Assembly (NCBI RefSeq): GCF_047556435.1 | Contig: NZ_CP180210.1 | Location: 1,860,001-1,924,000, forward strand | DNA length: 64,000 nucleotides | Direction of reading: 5' to 3' | DNA from: Alteromonas sp047556435 | Lineage (GTDB): Bacteria; Pseudomonadota; Gammaproteobacteria; Enterobacterales; Alteromonadaceae | Shown: positions 1-8,824 of the stretch, in pieces | Position numbering within the stretch: the stretch's first letter is position 1 | How the letters are laid out: every line of letters begins with the position of its first letter | Program-made: the position numbers and the translations under genes | The notes under the pieces: model-generated | Database searches by the model: none | Told to the model about the DNA's origin: nothing | What the model saw: only the letters and a program-made list of their open reading frames with translations

Positions 1-51
1 CCGATAGTGCCCCTGCACACTATCAGCAAGCATGCAGGAGTCTCGCAGTCT

Positions 52-1422
52 ATGGATAAGGTGAAGCCGCAGTTTATGCTGCTAGCGGCAATTATCGCGA
101 TGGCTACCGCAGCAGGCTTTGCGATTGCGGGATTGCCACTACCAATGACGCTTAGCGCAGCAATTACGGCTTTAGTTGCAACCCTTTGGGTTACCGAGGC
201 GCTGCCGATTGCGGTAACATCGCTGATCCCTTTTTTCGCATTTCCTGCAGTAGGCGTACTTGACTATCCTGAGGCTGCGGCGGCGCTGGGAAATCATGTG
301 ATCGTATTATTGATGGGGGCGTTTATGCTCTCAAAGGCGTTGGAAAAATCTGGCGTTCACAGGCGCCTGGCAGTTTACATGATTAGTGCTACGGGGGCTT
401 CCAGTGCCCGTCGTCTGGTGTTTGGCTTTATGATTACCTCAGCGCTACTGAGCATGTGGATTTCGAATACTGCAACCGCGCTCATGTTGTTGCCCATTGC
501 GCTTGCGATTATTGGCGCGATGAATTCACCCGCGCTGGCATCAGCAATTTTGCTGGGTATTGCCTATGCTGCGAGTGTAGGGGGCGTTGGCACGCCAATA
601 GGCACGCCACCAAATATCATTTTTATGAGTGTGTATCAGCAGACCACGGGAACGGAGATCAGTTTTCTTAACTGGATGAAAACTGGCATACCCATTGTTA
701 TCCTTGGTATCCCGGTCATGGCGCTGTGGTTAACGCGTAAACTGTCGGTGCTGCCAGCACTGACCTTACCTGAAGCGGGAAACTGGGCGCCTGCAGAAAA
801 GTGGGTATTGTCGGTGTTTGGTGTTATTGCTCTGGCATGGATATTTCGTCCTTACTGGACAACATGGCTGGGAATGCCGTTTGTTGGCGACAGCACGATT
901 GCATTGGCTGGTGTGGTGTTGATGTGCATACTTCCAGACGGCGACAAGACACAACCTGGCCGTTTGCTTGACTGGAAAACAGCTGAAACTATTCCGTGGG
1001 GAATGTTGCTGGTGTTTGCAGGAGGCATTTGTCTGGCAGACGCGTTTACTGCCTCGGGACTGAGCGAGCTAATGGGGGAAGGCCTGCGTGGTTTGTCTGT
1101 CTTGCCGTTACTGCTGCTGGTCCTTAGTTTGTGTCTGGTAGTAAGCTTTGTCACTGAAATCACCTCGAATACCGCGACCGCTACATTACTTATGCCAATT
1201 CTTGCCAGTGCGGCTATCGCCATTGAGGTAGACCCCGTTGTCCTTATGATGCCAGCCGCAATCAGTGCCAGTTGCGCTTTCATGATGCCGGTAGCTACCC
1301 CTACAAACGCCATCGTTTATGGTAGCGGGAAGTTAACAATAAGCCATATGGCGCAAGAAGGCGCAATCCTGAATGTTATCATGGCCATCATTATCACCGG
1401 GGTGGTGTTATTAACACGGTAA
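52..1422 (+). CDS. SLC13/DASS family anion symporter
   Basis: Inner-membrane protein of about 456 residues, hydrophobic through most of its length. It carries the two SNT signatures of divalent-anion:sodium symporters (WISNTATALMLLP in the first half, ITSNTATATLLMP near the C-terminus) and a GTPIGTPPNIIF loop. The family moves dicarboxylates, sulfate or phosphate with sodium; the substrate cannot be read from sequence. The ATG at 52 has AGGAG at 36-40. A GTG at 7 is also in frame and the frame stays open to base 1, so the true start may lie upstream. No transporter partner genes lie beside it. Confidence 0.8.
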   Translation: MDKVKPQFMLLAAIIAMATAAGFAIAGLPLPMTLSAAITALVATLWVTEALPIAVTSLIPFFAFPAVGVLDYPEAAAALGNHVIVLLMGAFMLSKALEKSGVHRRLAVYMISATGASSARRLVFGFMITSALLSMWISNTATALMLLPIALAIIGAMNSPALASAILLGIAYAASVGGVGTPIGTPPNIIFMSVYQQTTGTEISFLNWMKTGIPIVILGIPVMALWLTRKLSVLPALTLPEAGNWAPAEKWVLSVFGVIALAWIFRPYWTTWLGMPFVGDSTIALAGVVLMCILPDGDKTQPGRLLDWKTAETIPWGMLLVFAGGICLADAFTASGLSELMGEGLRGLSVLPLLLLVLSLCLVVSFVTEITSNTATATLLMPILASAAIAIEVDPVVLMMPAAISASCAFMMPVATPTNAIVYGSGKLTISHMAQEGAILNVIMAIIITGVVLLTR

Positions 1423-1586
1423 AGGTAGGGAACGGGTAACGGCGACACCTTATTACCTGTGTTACGGCAATGCTGCCTGCTTTTCAGCAGCAAGACGGTC
1501 ATAATATTTATTTGTATGACAATAGAGTGTGGCAGGGATCTCTGTTACCATTTTGCTATTTTCAATAGCGGAATTAAGAGAGGCGC

Positions 1587-2042
1587 ATGGCAAAGCAAAA
1601 GCCGCAAATTGAAGTTGTGAGTTACGGCGTATACCGGCATTGGGACGCTACATCGAAGACACTGCCTAAAATTCAGCAATTCACCTTAGTTGTTCCCGCC
1701 CAACTGGATATTGAGTTCGGCTTTATTGTTAATATCAAGAAAGCCAAGAACAGTAAAATCCGGTATTGCATCTACCATCCCGACATACCGGATGATAATG
1801 GCGAGCCTATGGCGCCCTTTGACGGCGAGGAATATGTCCGCAGCAATGACTGGGACTTTTATCTTGGTGACACCTTGTGGGACCCGATAGAAAACAAAGT
1901 TGGCGACTGGAGAATGACAATTGAGCTTAACGGCGAGGTTGTCGTGGAGAAAACTTTTTCCATCGAAGAAGCGTTACCGTTTGACGGGGCACAGTTCTGG
2001 AACAAGCACAGGGGAAAGCGAAAAGCCATTGGCCGGGGATAA
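1587..2042 (+). CDS. DUF3859 domain protein
   Basis: A 151-residue soluble protein with no signal peptide. It resembles the DUF3859 family of proteobacteria, whose function is unknown: beta-rich, starting with a VVSYGVYRHWD segment and with conserved acidic/aromatic stretches such as NDWDFYLGDTLWDP. The C-terminus is strongly basic (KHRGKRKAIGRG). The start follows an AGAGAGG ribosome-binding site. It sits alone, 164 bp after the symporter gene, so it is probably transcribed by itself. Family assignment is from memory of the pattern. Confidence 0.65.
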   Translation: MAKQKPQIEVVSYGVYRHWDATSKTLPKIQQFTLVVPAQLDIEFGFIVNIKKAKNSKIRYCIYHPDIPDDNGEPMAPFDGEEYVRSNDWDFYLGDTLWDPIENKVGDWRMTIELNGEVVVEKTFSIEEALPFDGAQFWNKHRGKRKAIGRG

Positions 2043-2159
2043 CGACCTTCGGTTATGTCCCAGCAGTTCAAGGGGACATTACCCATTGCAGCAGGATGAT
2101 GCCATCAGTGTTTTACGCGCAAAATAAGCGCTCGCCATAACTGAAAAGACTTGTTGTTC

Positions 2160-2558
2160 TTAGAACAGAGAAAATAATGAGGCCAGCACAATCCAGCGCC
2201 TGGCAGAGACCGTCATATCATCTGAAACATCAGTCCCGGTGAGACGGTATCCGATTCCTGGTAAGGTTTCGATGACAAAAGGGTGCGGAGTTTCGACCTG
2301 GCTCAGTTGTTTTCGTAACCGGCAAATCGCGTGATTAATGACATCATCAGATACCACGTCATGGCCCCATATCTGAAACCGGATTTCGTCGCGGGTGAGG
2401 ATATGCTGCTCCGTCTTTAAAAAGAGCGACAGTAACGCCGCCGAATGCTTGCTCAAATGCCAGGCATGCGTGTGGTTTTTATCCGTAATTTCTCTGGTCT
2501 GGGCGTCATAACGTATCGGCGTCAAGCCATTCTGCAGCGTTTCTTGTCGTGCATCCAT
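2160..2558 (-). CDS. OmpR/CadC-type winged-helix regulator, short
   Basis: A 132-residue protein whose central part is an OmpR/PhoB-type DNA-binding winged helix: HILTRDEIRFQIWG, then VINHAICRLRKQLSQ (recognition helix region), then VIETLPGIGYRLTG (C-terminal hairpin). There is no receiver domain at the N-terminus. The last residues (RRWIVLASLFSLF) look like the first half of a membrane helix, after which the gene stops. This recalls CadC/ToxR-type membrane regulators that have lost the rest of the transmembrane and periplasmic part. It is divergent from the DUF3718 gene, and the 324-bp gap holds repeated GTCAT/ATGAC motifs it may bind. A natural small regulator or a truncated gene are both possible. 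Confidence 0.7.
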   Translation of the reverse strand: MDARQETLQNGLTPIRYDAQTREITDKNHTHAWHLSKHSAALLSLFLKTEQHILTRDEIRFQIWGHDVVSDDVINHAICRLRKQLSQVETPHPFVIETLPGIGYRLTGTDVSDDMTVSARRWIVLASLFSLF

Positions 2559-2882
2559 GAACGGCTACCTGTATATACGATTCAATGTCATTATTATAGT
2601 TTGTCAACAGCCATCCTGGGATGAAAATGTTATTTCGATTCGGACTTTCACTGCGTTTTTAGAACATAAGTGAACGCTGCACTGAATTGATGCAGATAAC
2701 ATGACGGTAAATGGCGTTTAGCGGTATGACAACCCTCTGACATGACGATGTCATATTTAATTCAGGCTTTTGTCATCGCACTTTTCACACGTTTTCATAC
2801 AATTCTCCCCGTTCATGAAAGTGTTTCCGATACTCCCCAGTCAGGTTGATATCGCAGCACTTTCTCTAATAAGGAGCGAACA
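2559..2882. promoter_or_regulatory. Divergent promoter region with GTCAT/ATGAC repeats
   Basis: Gap of 324 bp between the divergent winged-helix regulator and the DUF3718 gene. TATGACA (2725-2731) and TGTCATA (2749-2755) form a perfect 7-bp inverted repeat with 17 bp between. ATGAC (2742-2746) and GTCAT (2750-2754) form a tighter one. Reading right, ATGTCAT (2748), TTGTCAT (2770) and TTTTCAT (2792) lie exactly 22 bp apart, two helical turns, as expected for an OmpR-family tandem site. An AAGGAG ribosome-binding site precedes the ATG at 2883. Binding by the neighbouring regulator, or by PhoB, is inference. Confidence 0.4.
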
Positions 2883-3257
2883 ATGAAAACAAAATTAATA
2901 ATTCTAGCAGGTGTAGTAGCAGGAACAGTAATGGGCTCAAGTCAGGCCTTTGCAATGGATAGTTATCTGGAACAAACACTGGTGAGTTTCTGTGAGTCAA
3001 CAATGAATAACGATCGCCTGCAGTTAGATCGCGATATCAGAAAGCATCGTTTTGATCACAAAACGGTGGCCACAAAAGTGATGTGCAATGGACAAACTAT
3101 CATGGCATTCGCTAAGCAGTACAATGCCGAACGCACGTTTGCTGCATTTGAAAATCGCATGCCTGCCAGCTTGCGACCGGTGACAGAAATTAAGGACATA
3201 ACCGTGGCATCGGCTGACGAACAGAAATGGTATGTTACGGTTGATACCGGACATTAA
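2883..3257 (+). CDS. Secreted DUF3718 family protein
   Basis: A 124-residue protein with a clear signal peptide (KTKLIILAGVVAGTVMGSSQAFA, likely cleaved after AFA), so periplasmic or secreted. The mature part has two cysteines, in FCEST and VMCNGQ, that could form a disulfide. The layout (short exported protein, Cys near the start, CNG motif in the middle) fits the DUF3718 family of Alteromonadales, function unknown. It starts after a strong AAGGAG site and is followed by an intrinsic terminator, so it is a one-gene transcript. Its promoter region is shared with the divergent winged-helix regulator, which may control it. Confidence 0.65.
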   Translation: MKTKLIILAGVVAGTVMGSSQAFAMDSYLEQTLVSFCESTMNNDRLQLDRDIRKHRFDHKTVATKVMCNGQTIMAFAKQYNAERTFAAFENRMPASLRPVTEIKDITVASADEQKWYVTVDTGH

Positions 3258-3307
3258 TACAGCAGAATCGCTGTGCCTGATTAATGTCTGCTTTTGTACA
3301 GAACAAC

Positions 3308-3340
3308 AAAAAGCGGCGCAAAGACAGCGCCGCTTTTTTT
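3308..3340 (+). terminator. Intrinsic terminator (bidirectional)
   Basis: Stem AAAAAGCGGCGC / GCGCCGCTTTTTT with a 7-nt loop, followed by a T-run; the A-run on the left arm makes it usable in both directions. It lies between the DUF3718 gene (plus) and the end of the adenosyltransferase gene (minus). Confidence 0.85.
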
Positions 3341-3376
3341 GCTCAGCTGATAACGTAAGCAATGTAGCCGCTGCTC

Positions 3377-3892
3377 TCAGACTTCAGAGGGCGTGATACC
3401 CGATTGATGATTCAGATATACTGCCAGCGTATATAAATAATCGGACAACCGGTTCAAATAAGCGGTGACGGCACCGGGCACGGCATGTTGACTGGCCAGC
3501 CGGGTTAAGGTGCGCTCTGCGCGCCGACAAACGGTTCGGCAAATATGACTTTGTGCAGCCGCTGGTGCCCCCCCGGGCAACACAAACCGGGTTTGTGCTG
3601 GCAGCGATGCGCTCATACTGTCAATCGCCTGTTCCAGTTCGGTGACGTCTGCTTCACATAAGGTAGAGGAGGCAGAAATTGCAAAGCCAGCTTGAAACAG
3701 CTTTCGCTGAATGGTTTCCAGAAATGCGGCGATATCATTCTCGCAAAGCGTCACGAGCAAGCCGATATGACTGTTCAGCTCATCAATGTCACCGTAGGTT
3801 TCCAGCAAAACATCGTCTTTGGTCACCCGCAACGGTTCTTTTGCATAAACCTGCGTGGCCCCATTGTCGCCTTTACGTGTGTAAATCTTCAT
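3377..3892 (-). CDS. PduO-type cob(I)alamin adenosyltransferase
   Basis: A 171-residue enzyme predicted to transfer the adenosyl group of ATP to cob(I)alamin, giving adenosylcobalamin. The N-terminal signature KIYTRKGDNGATQ, then DDVLLETYGDIDELNSHIGL, and a C-terminal four-helix part with CRTVCRRAERTL and YLNRLSDYLYTLA are typical of the PduO/MMAB class. It is slightly shorter than usual (about 180-190). Its start overlaps the end of csiV by 4 bp (ATGA), so translation is probably coupled to csiV and mfd. No B12 synthesis genes lie in the window. Confidence 0.85.
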   Translation of the reverse strand: MKIYTRKGDNGATQVYAKEPLRVTKDDVLLETYGDIDELNSHIGLLVTLCENDIAAFLETIQRKLFQAGFAISASSTLCEADVTELEQAIDSMSASLPAQTRFVLPGGAPAAAQSHICRTVCRRAERTLTRLASQHAVPGAVTAYLNRLSDYLYTLAVYLNHQSGITPSEV

Positions 3893-5292
3893 TGCGGTGT
3901 TGAACTCTCTTGCTGAACAGGGCGTTCGTAGCGACGAATTTCTACTACCATACCGAACAGCGGATGATCAAAATAATGCAATTGATTGCTGATCACGCGT
4001 CGTAGTTGTTTAAACGGAACTGACACCAGTTTATATTCTGGTTGATCTGGTGCAGTCGAGGACAATTTTGCAGTAACCGGCACAGGCTGGCGATAAAACA
4101 TTTCGCTGTCGATATGCAGGTATGGTACGCGGTTTATATATTTCAAAAACACTTTCATATAGCCGTCAAGCTGCCATATTGGTGTGTCGGTGTCCGCCAT
4201 CGGCCGCGTATCTTCCAGACCTGTGACATTGTCTTTTCCTGCCTGTAACTGTAACAGGCGAGCAAGTGGTACCGTTTGAGGCGCAGCCAGGCGGGCATTA
4301 AGATCAGCAAAAAACGTATCTTCGGTCAGGGTTCTTAGCGCCTCTTCTTGCTGAACTTCCAGTAGTGGTGCAGGTGTGTCCATTTCCGGTGGTATCGCAT
4401 ATCCGTCCAGCGTGAAGCGCTGCGCATAATTCTGACCGGCATATAGTCTGACCGAAGATGCAGTGTCCTGGCCAAACCGGACCTGCTGACGCCACGTAAC
4501 ATGCAGCAGGCGGGTGAGGTCGCGGTTTCTTCTGATTTGTTCAGAGAGTTTTTCCAGCTCCTGTGCATTGGCAGAAAGCAGGTGGGCCTGGTTGGCACGC
4601 GGCCAGTCATGGCCGCTTAATTCAATGGGAATAGCCTCTGGTGCAGGCAAACGATTATCCGGACGGTAACGCTTCCAGCCTGAGTCAGAGTACGCTAACC
4701 ACGGCATTATTTCCTCGCAATAGCGAAAACGGGGTACTGACACCTGACGGACATCATTGATGCCACTGAACTCTACCCAGTAACCGGCGATCTCGGCTTC
4801 GCTTGGCAACAATGCACCTTCTGGCGTCGCGGCATCGGGTCGGGTGTTCAAGGTAGTCACAGCATCTGACAGTGCAGGCTGTCGCTGAGCGGAGTATTCT
4901 GCTGAACGCTCAGCGTTGATCTGACCAGAGCTATCAGTATTACCGCCATTTTCTTGCGTTTGTTGCCATTGCTGATATGTCCGCACAATGTCATCGACAG
5001 AGGGCGCAGGGCGCCACAATGGCGCATCGCTGCCATCACATTTAGCCAGATTTTGCTTTATCCAGCTGATATCCGGACGAATGATGTTACCTATAACATC
5101 AATATCCGCAGCGTAGGGGCTAACATCTTTTGCAAATTCAAAAGTCTCTTGTAACTGCGTGAGGGCCACGTTTCTGTCAAATACGATGACTTCTACGTCA
5201 AACCACCAGTCATCTTCGGCCTGAGCCGGCGAGGCTGATAAGGCAAACGCTGCGAGCAGCAAACCTTTACCAACACGGGGGAAGCTAAACAT
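3889..5292 (-). CDS. csiV: CsiV family periplasmic protein
   Basis: A 467-residue exported protein with a signal peptide (VGKGLLLAAFALSASPAQA). The mature protein begins with DDWWFDVEVIVFDRN, the hallmark of the CsiV family. In Vibrio cholerae CsiV is a periplasmic protein needed for cell shape under D-amino acid stress, acting with the peptidoglycan synthase activator LpoA, and its gene lies next to mfd. Here too it follows mfd with a one-base stop/start overlap (TAATG). The C-terminal part contains a second beta-rich domain (FLKYINRVPYLHIDSE). Identity is supported by both the N-terminal motif and gene order. Confidence 0.8.
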   Translation of the reverse strand: MFSFPRVGKGLLLAAFALSASPAQAEDDWWFDVEVIVFDRNVALTQLQETFEFAKDVSPYAADIDVIGNIIRPDISWIKQNLAKCDGSDAPLWRPAPSVDDIVRTYQQWQQTQENGGNTDSSGQINAERSAEYSAQRQPALSDAVTTLNTRPDAATPEGALLPSEAEIAGYWVEFSGINDVRQVSVPRFRYCEEIMPWLAYSDSGWKRYRPDNRLPAPEAIPIELSGHDWPRANQAHLLSANAQELEKLSEQIRRNRDLTRLLHVTWRQQVRFGQDTASSVRLYAGQNYAQRFTLDGYAIPPEMDTPAPLLEVQQEEALRTLTEDTFFADLNARLAAPQTVPLARLLQLQAGKDNVTGLEDTRPMADTDTPIWQLDGYMKVFLKYINRVPYLHIDSEMFYRQPVPVTAKLSSTAPDQPEYKLVSVPFKQLRRVISNQLHYFDHPLFGMVVEIRRYERPVQQESSTPQ

Positions 5293-8200
5293 TAACGCGA
5301 CTCCTTGGCAAAATCGGCGATGATATCGCCGGCCAGCGCCAGCCTGTCTTTGGCGCTGTCTGTTTGCGATACGATTCGTAATTTCTGACTACCTTCAAAC
5401 CGGAACGTTTTCGGCTTGGTCTGGACAAGTTGAATAATATACCCCGGATCGATCGGAGTAGATTCTTTAAACTCTATGGTGCCACCCTGAGCAGACAAAT
5501 CAATCTTCATAATGCCCAGTGACTTTGCTTTCAGTTTGAGTTCCGCAACGCTAATCAGGTTTTTCGCCGCATCAGGCAATAAACCGAAGCGATCTATACA
5601 TTCTACCTGAAACTCATCTATATCATCCTGTTTTTCACAGGATGCCAGTCGCTTATACAGCGACAGGCGGGTATTGAGGTCAGCGATGTAGTCCTCCGGT
5701 AATAGCGCGGGTATTTTCAGGTCGACCTCTGTTTGCGCAGACAACGCATCATCCAGTGACGGTTCTCTGCCTTCTTTTAAGGCAGTAACGGCCTGGTCTA
5801 GCATGTCCATATACAAGCTGAAACCGATGCTGGCAATCTGTCCGGACTGATCATCACCCAGTAGTTCGCCGGCACCACGAATTTCCAGATCGTGTGTAGC
5901 GAGGGCAAATCCCGCTCCCAGATCTTCCAGTTGAGAGATGGCGTCCAGGCGTTTTACGGCATCCCGTGTCATACGTTTGGGGTGAGGCGTTAATAAATAC
6001 GCGTATGCCTGATGGTGTGAGCGACCGACCCGTCCGCGCAACTGGTGCAACTGCGCCAGTCCGAGATGATCTGCACGGTCCATAATAATGGTATTTGCAC
6101 TGGGAACATCGATACCGGTTTCGATAATTGTGGTGCACACCAGCACGTTGTAGCGTTGATGGTAGAAGTCACTCATTACGCTTTCAAGATCCCGTTCCCG
6201 CATCTGGCCGTGGCCAATTGCTATACGGGCCTCCGGCACAATTTCGCCGATTTCTTCTGCTGTGCGGTCGATGGTTTCTACTTCATTGTGCAGAAAATAC
6301 ACCTGACCACCGCGCAGAATTTCACGCATAATGGCTTCCCGAATAATGGCCTTGTTGCGTTGTTGCACAAAGGTCTTAATTGACAGCCGGCGAGCTGGCG
6401 CAGTAGCGATGATCGACAGGTCGCGCATACCGGACAGCGCCATATTCAGGGTACGTGGAATGGGCGTTGCGGTGAGTGTCAGAATGTCTACATCGGCACG
6501 CAGCGATTTGAGCTTCTCTTTCTGACGCACGCCAAAACGGTGTTCTTCATCGATTATCACCAGCCCTAAGTCATTAAACTTAATGTCGCTGGATAACAGC
6601 TTGTGTGTACCCACCACAATGTCTACCTGACCTTCTGTGATGCCCTCAATTACGGATTTCTGCGCTTTAGCACTGACGAACCGGCTCATCACTTCAATAC
6701 GAAATGGCCAGTCTGCGAATCGGTCTTTGAAATTTTCATAGTGCTGCTGCGCGAGCAGGGTAGTGGGTACCAGTATGGCAACCTGCTTACCCTGATTGGC
6801 CGCCAGAAATGCAGCGCGCATGGCGACTTCGGTTTTGCCGAAGCCGACATCACCACATACCAGTCGGTCCATTGCCTGTGGGCTGCCCATGTCCTGGATG
6901 ACGGCATTGATGGCCTGCATCTGATCCGGTGTTTCCTCAAACGGAAAACTGTCAGCGAAGCTTTGGTATTCTTCCCAGTTAATCGGGTAGGCAAAGCCGG
7001 GTTTCGCGGCACGGCGGGCATACACATCGAGTAATTCGGCAGCCACATCCCGTACTTTTTCGGCCGCTTTTTGTTTGGCTTTGCTCCAGGTATCGTTGCC
7101 CAGTGAATTGATTGGCGCATGATCGGTGTCCCCGCCGGTATAGCGGGAAATCAGGTGTAGCGATGATACCGGTACATATAATTTTGCCTGTTTGGCGTAC
7201 TCAATACACAGGTATTCCGTGGTAACGCCGCCTGCATCCAGGGTTTGTAGCCCCAGGTAGCGGCCTACGCCATGATCCAGATGCACCACTGGCTGGCCAA
7301 TAGACAGTTCTGCCAGGTTGCGGATAATGGCGCTTTCATCGGTATGAGTGCGCTTTTCACGAAGCCGTCGCTGACTGACCTTGTGGCCGAGTAGCTCGGT
7401 CTCGGTGATAAACAACAGTTCGCCTTCCTGGCTCTGCCAGCGGAAGCTGTGTTCTACCATCCCAATACCGATGCCTATACTATCGTGAGACTGTAAAAAC
7501 TGATTAAAGTCCGGCGCCGGTTTGGGTTTGATACCGGCCTTGCCCAGAATGCCCAGCAGGCTTTCACGACGTCCCTGAGACTCGGCGCAAAATAATACAC
7601 GGGCACCGCGCTCACTGGCCGCTTTCATGGTGTTTAACAGACGCTCTGCCGGCTGCTTCTTCTGTGTGTTAATACCGATGTCATCGAGCTTGTCACAACC
7701 CAGATTATGGTAACCGGCTTTCTCTTCCAGTATCTCTTTGGATAGTGTGACCCTTGGCCACTGCTTGATCCGGGCAAAGAGTTCTTCGATAGGGAGAAAA
7801 ACCTGTGCGGGCGGCAACAACGGGCGTGCGGGATTATAGCGATGTTGTTCGTAACGCTCTGCCACATCAGCCCAGAAAAACTCACTGGCGTCTTTAATAT
7901 CACCATGCAGCATGACGAGAGAGTCAGTGTGCAAGTAATCAAACAGCGATGCAGTTTGTTCAAAAAACAGTGGCAGGTAGTACTCTACACCACTTGGCAT
8001 TGTGCCTTTACTGACCTGATAAAACACCGATTCTTTTGCATTGCTGGCGTCAAACTGATCCAGAAATTGCTGACGAAATAAGGAGATGGCGTCTTTATCA
8101 GTAGGAAATTCTCGCGCGGGTAATAACCGGATTTCATTGACGGTTTCGCCGGAGCGCTGGGTGTCAGTGTCAAAGTAGCGAATGGTGTCGATTTCATCGT

Positions 8201-8783
8201 CGAATAAGTCGATGCGAAAAGGCTTATCACTGCCCATCGGATAAAGGTCGATAATACTGCCACGAATCGAAAATTCGCTGTGACTCATTACCTGACTCAC
8301 GTGCAGATAGCCAGCCTGCTCCAGGTTTCTGCGAAACTGGTCTCGATCCAGCGTGTCGCCTTTGTTCAACATCAGCAGGTACTTCGCCAGATAATCTGTC
8401 GGCGCGAGACGCTGCATTAATGTATTTACCGGAACAATGAAGATGCCGTCACGTTGCTGGGTAAAGCGAAAAAGTGTTTCCAGACGCTGAGATACAATAT
8501 CCTGGTGGGGCGAGAAGCTGTCGTAGGGAAGGGTTTCCCAGTCGGGGAACAAGGTTACCTGCGCCGATTCTCCTTCAAGGAAAAAAGCCAGTTCCCGTTC
8601 GAGCTTGAGTGCGGACGGTGTATCCGCCGTTACCAGAACTACCGGCCCCCGATGTTGCTTAACGGCATGGCCAATCGCCAGAGCGCTGCTGCTGCCGTGT
8701 AATTGTCCCCAGTGCTGATGGTCCTGCGCACCCGTGTTTGATTTTTGCTTCGGTAGTGGCAAAGAGAGAATTGTGGCTGTCAT
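5292..8783 (-). CDS. mfd: Transcription-repair coupling factor
   Basis: A 1163-residue ATP-dependent translocase that removes stalled RNA polymerase from DNA lesions and recruits UvrA. Order seen: an N-terminal UvrB-like region, the RNA polymerase-interacting region near VVHLDHGVGRYLG, then the RecG-like motor with Walker A (GDVGFGKTEVAMRA), DEEHRFG box, TATPIPRTL, and QLRGRVGRS. The C-terminal repression domain follows to the end. Length and motifs are normal. The ATG at 8783 lies 41 bp downstream of the PilZ-like gene, and the stop overlaps csiV, suggesting a four-gene operon. Confidence 0.97.
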   Translation of the reverse strand: MTATILSLPLPKQKSNTGAQDHQHWGQLHGSSSALAIGHAVKQHRGPVVLVTADTPSALKLERELAFFLEGESAQVTLFPDWETLPYDSFSPHQDIVSQRLETLFRFTQQRDGIFIVPVNTLMQRLAPTDYLAKYLLMLNKGDTLDRDQFRRNLEQAGYLHVSQVMSHSEFSIRGSIIDLYPMGSDKPFRIDLFDDEIDTIRYFDTDTQRSGETVNEIRLLPAREFPTDKDAISLFRQQFLDQFDASNAKESVFYQVSKGTMPSGVEYYLPLFFEQTASLFDYLHTDSLVMLHGDIKDASEFFWADVAERYEQHRYNPARPLLPPAQVFLPIEELFARIKQWPRVTLSKEILEEKAGYHNLGCDKLDDIGINTQKKQPAERLLNTMKAASERGARVLFCAESQGRRESLLGILGKAGIKPKPAPDFNQFLQSHDSIGIGIGMVEHSFRWQSQEGELLFITETELLGHKVSQRRLREKRTHTDESAIIRNLAELSIGQPVVHLDHGVGRYLGLQTLDAGGVTTEYLCIEYAKQAKLYVPVSSLHLISRYTGGDTDHAPINSLGNDTWSKAKQKAAEKVRDVAAELLDVYARRAAKPGFAYPINWEEYQSFADSFPFEETPDQMQAINAVIQDMGSPQAMDRLVCGDVGFGKTEVAMRAAFLAANQGKQVAILVPTTLLAQQHYENFKDRFADWPFRIEVMSRFVSAKAQKSVIEGITEGQVDIVVGTHKLLSSDIKFNDLGLVIIDEEHRFGVRQKEKLKSLRADVDILTLTATPIPRTLNMALSGMRDLSIIATAPARRLSIKTFVQQRNKAIIREAIMREILRGGQVYFLHNEVETIDRTAEEIGEIVPEARIAIGHGQMRERDLESVMSDFYHQRYNVLVCTTIIETGIDVPSANTIIMDRADHLGLAQLHQLRGRVGRSHHQAYAYLLTPHPKRMTRDAVKRLDAISQLEDLGAGFALATHDLEIRGAGELLGDDQSGQIASIGFSLYMDMLDQAVTALKEGREPSLDDALSAQTEVDLKIPALLPEDYIADLNTRLSLYKRLASCEKQDDIDEFQVECIDRFGLLPDAAKNLISVAELKLKAKSLGIMKIDLSAQGGTIEFKESTPIDPGYIIQLVQTKPKTFRFEGSQKLRIVSQTDSAKDRLALAGDIIADFAKESR

Positions 8784-8824
8784 GTCACCCTGAAAATGTC
8801 GGTATTTGGTTTTGTCTGCTGCGC

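Noticed and set aside
852..1313. 153-codon minus-strand frame within the symporter gene
   Set aside because: It is a shadow of the membrane protein coding frame, without a start signal.
1460..1500. TGCTGC/GCAGCA hairpin after the symporter
   Set aside because: The 6-bp stem lacks a T-run and is too weak to call a terminator.
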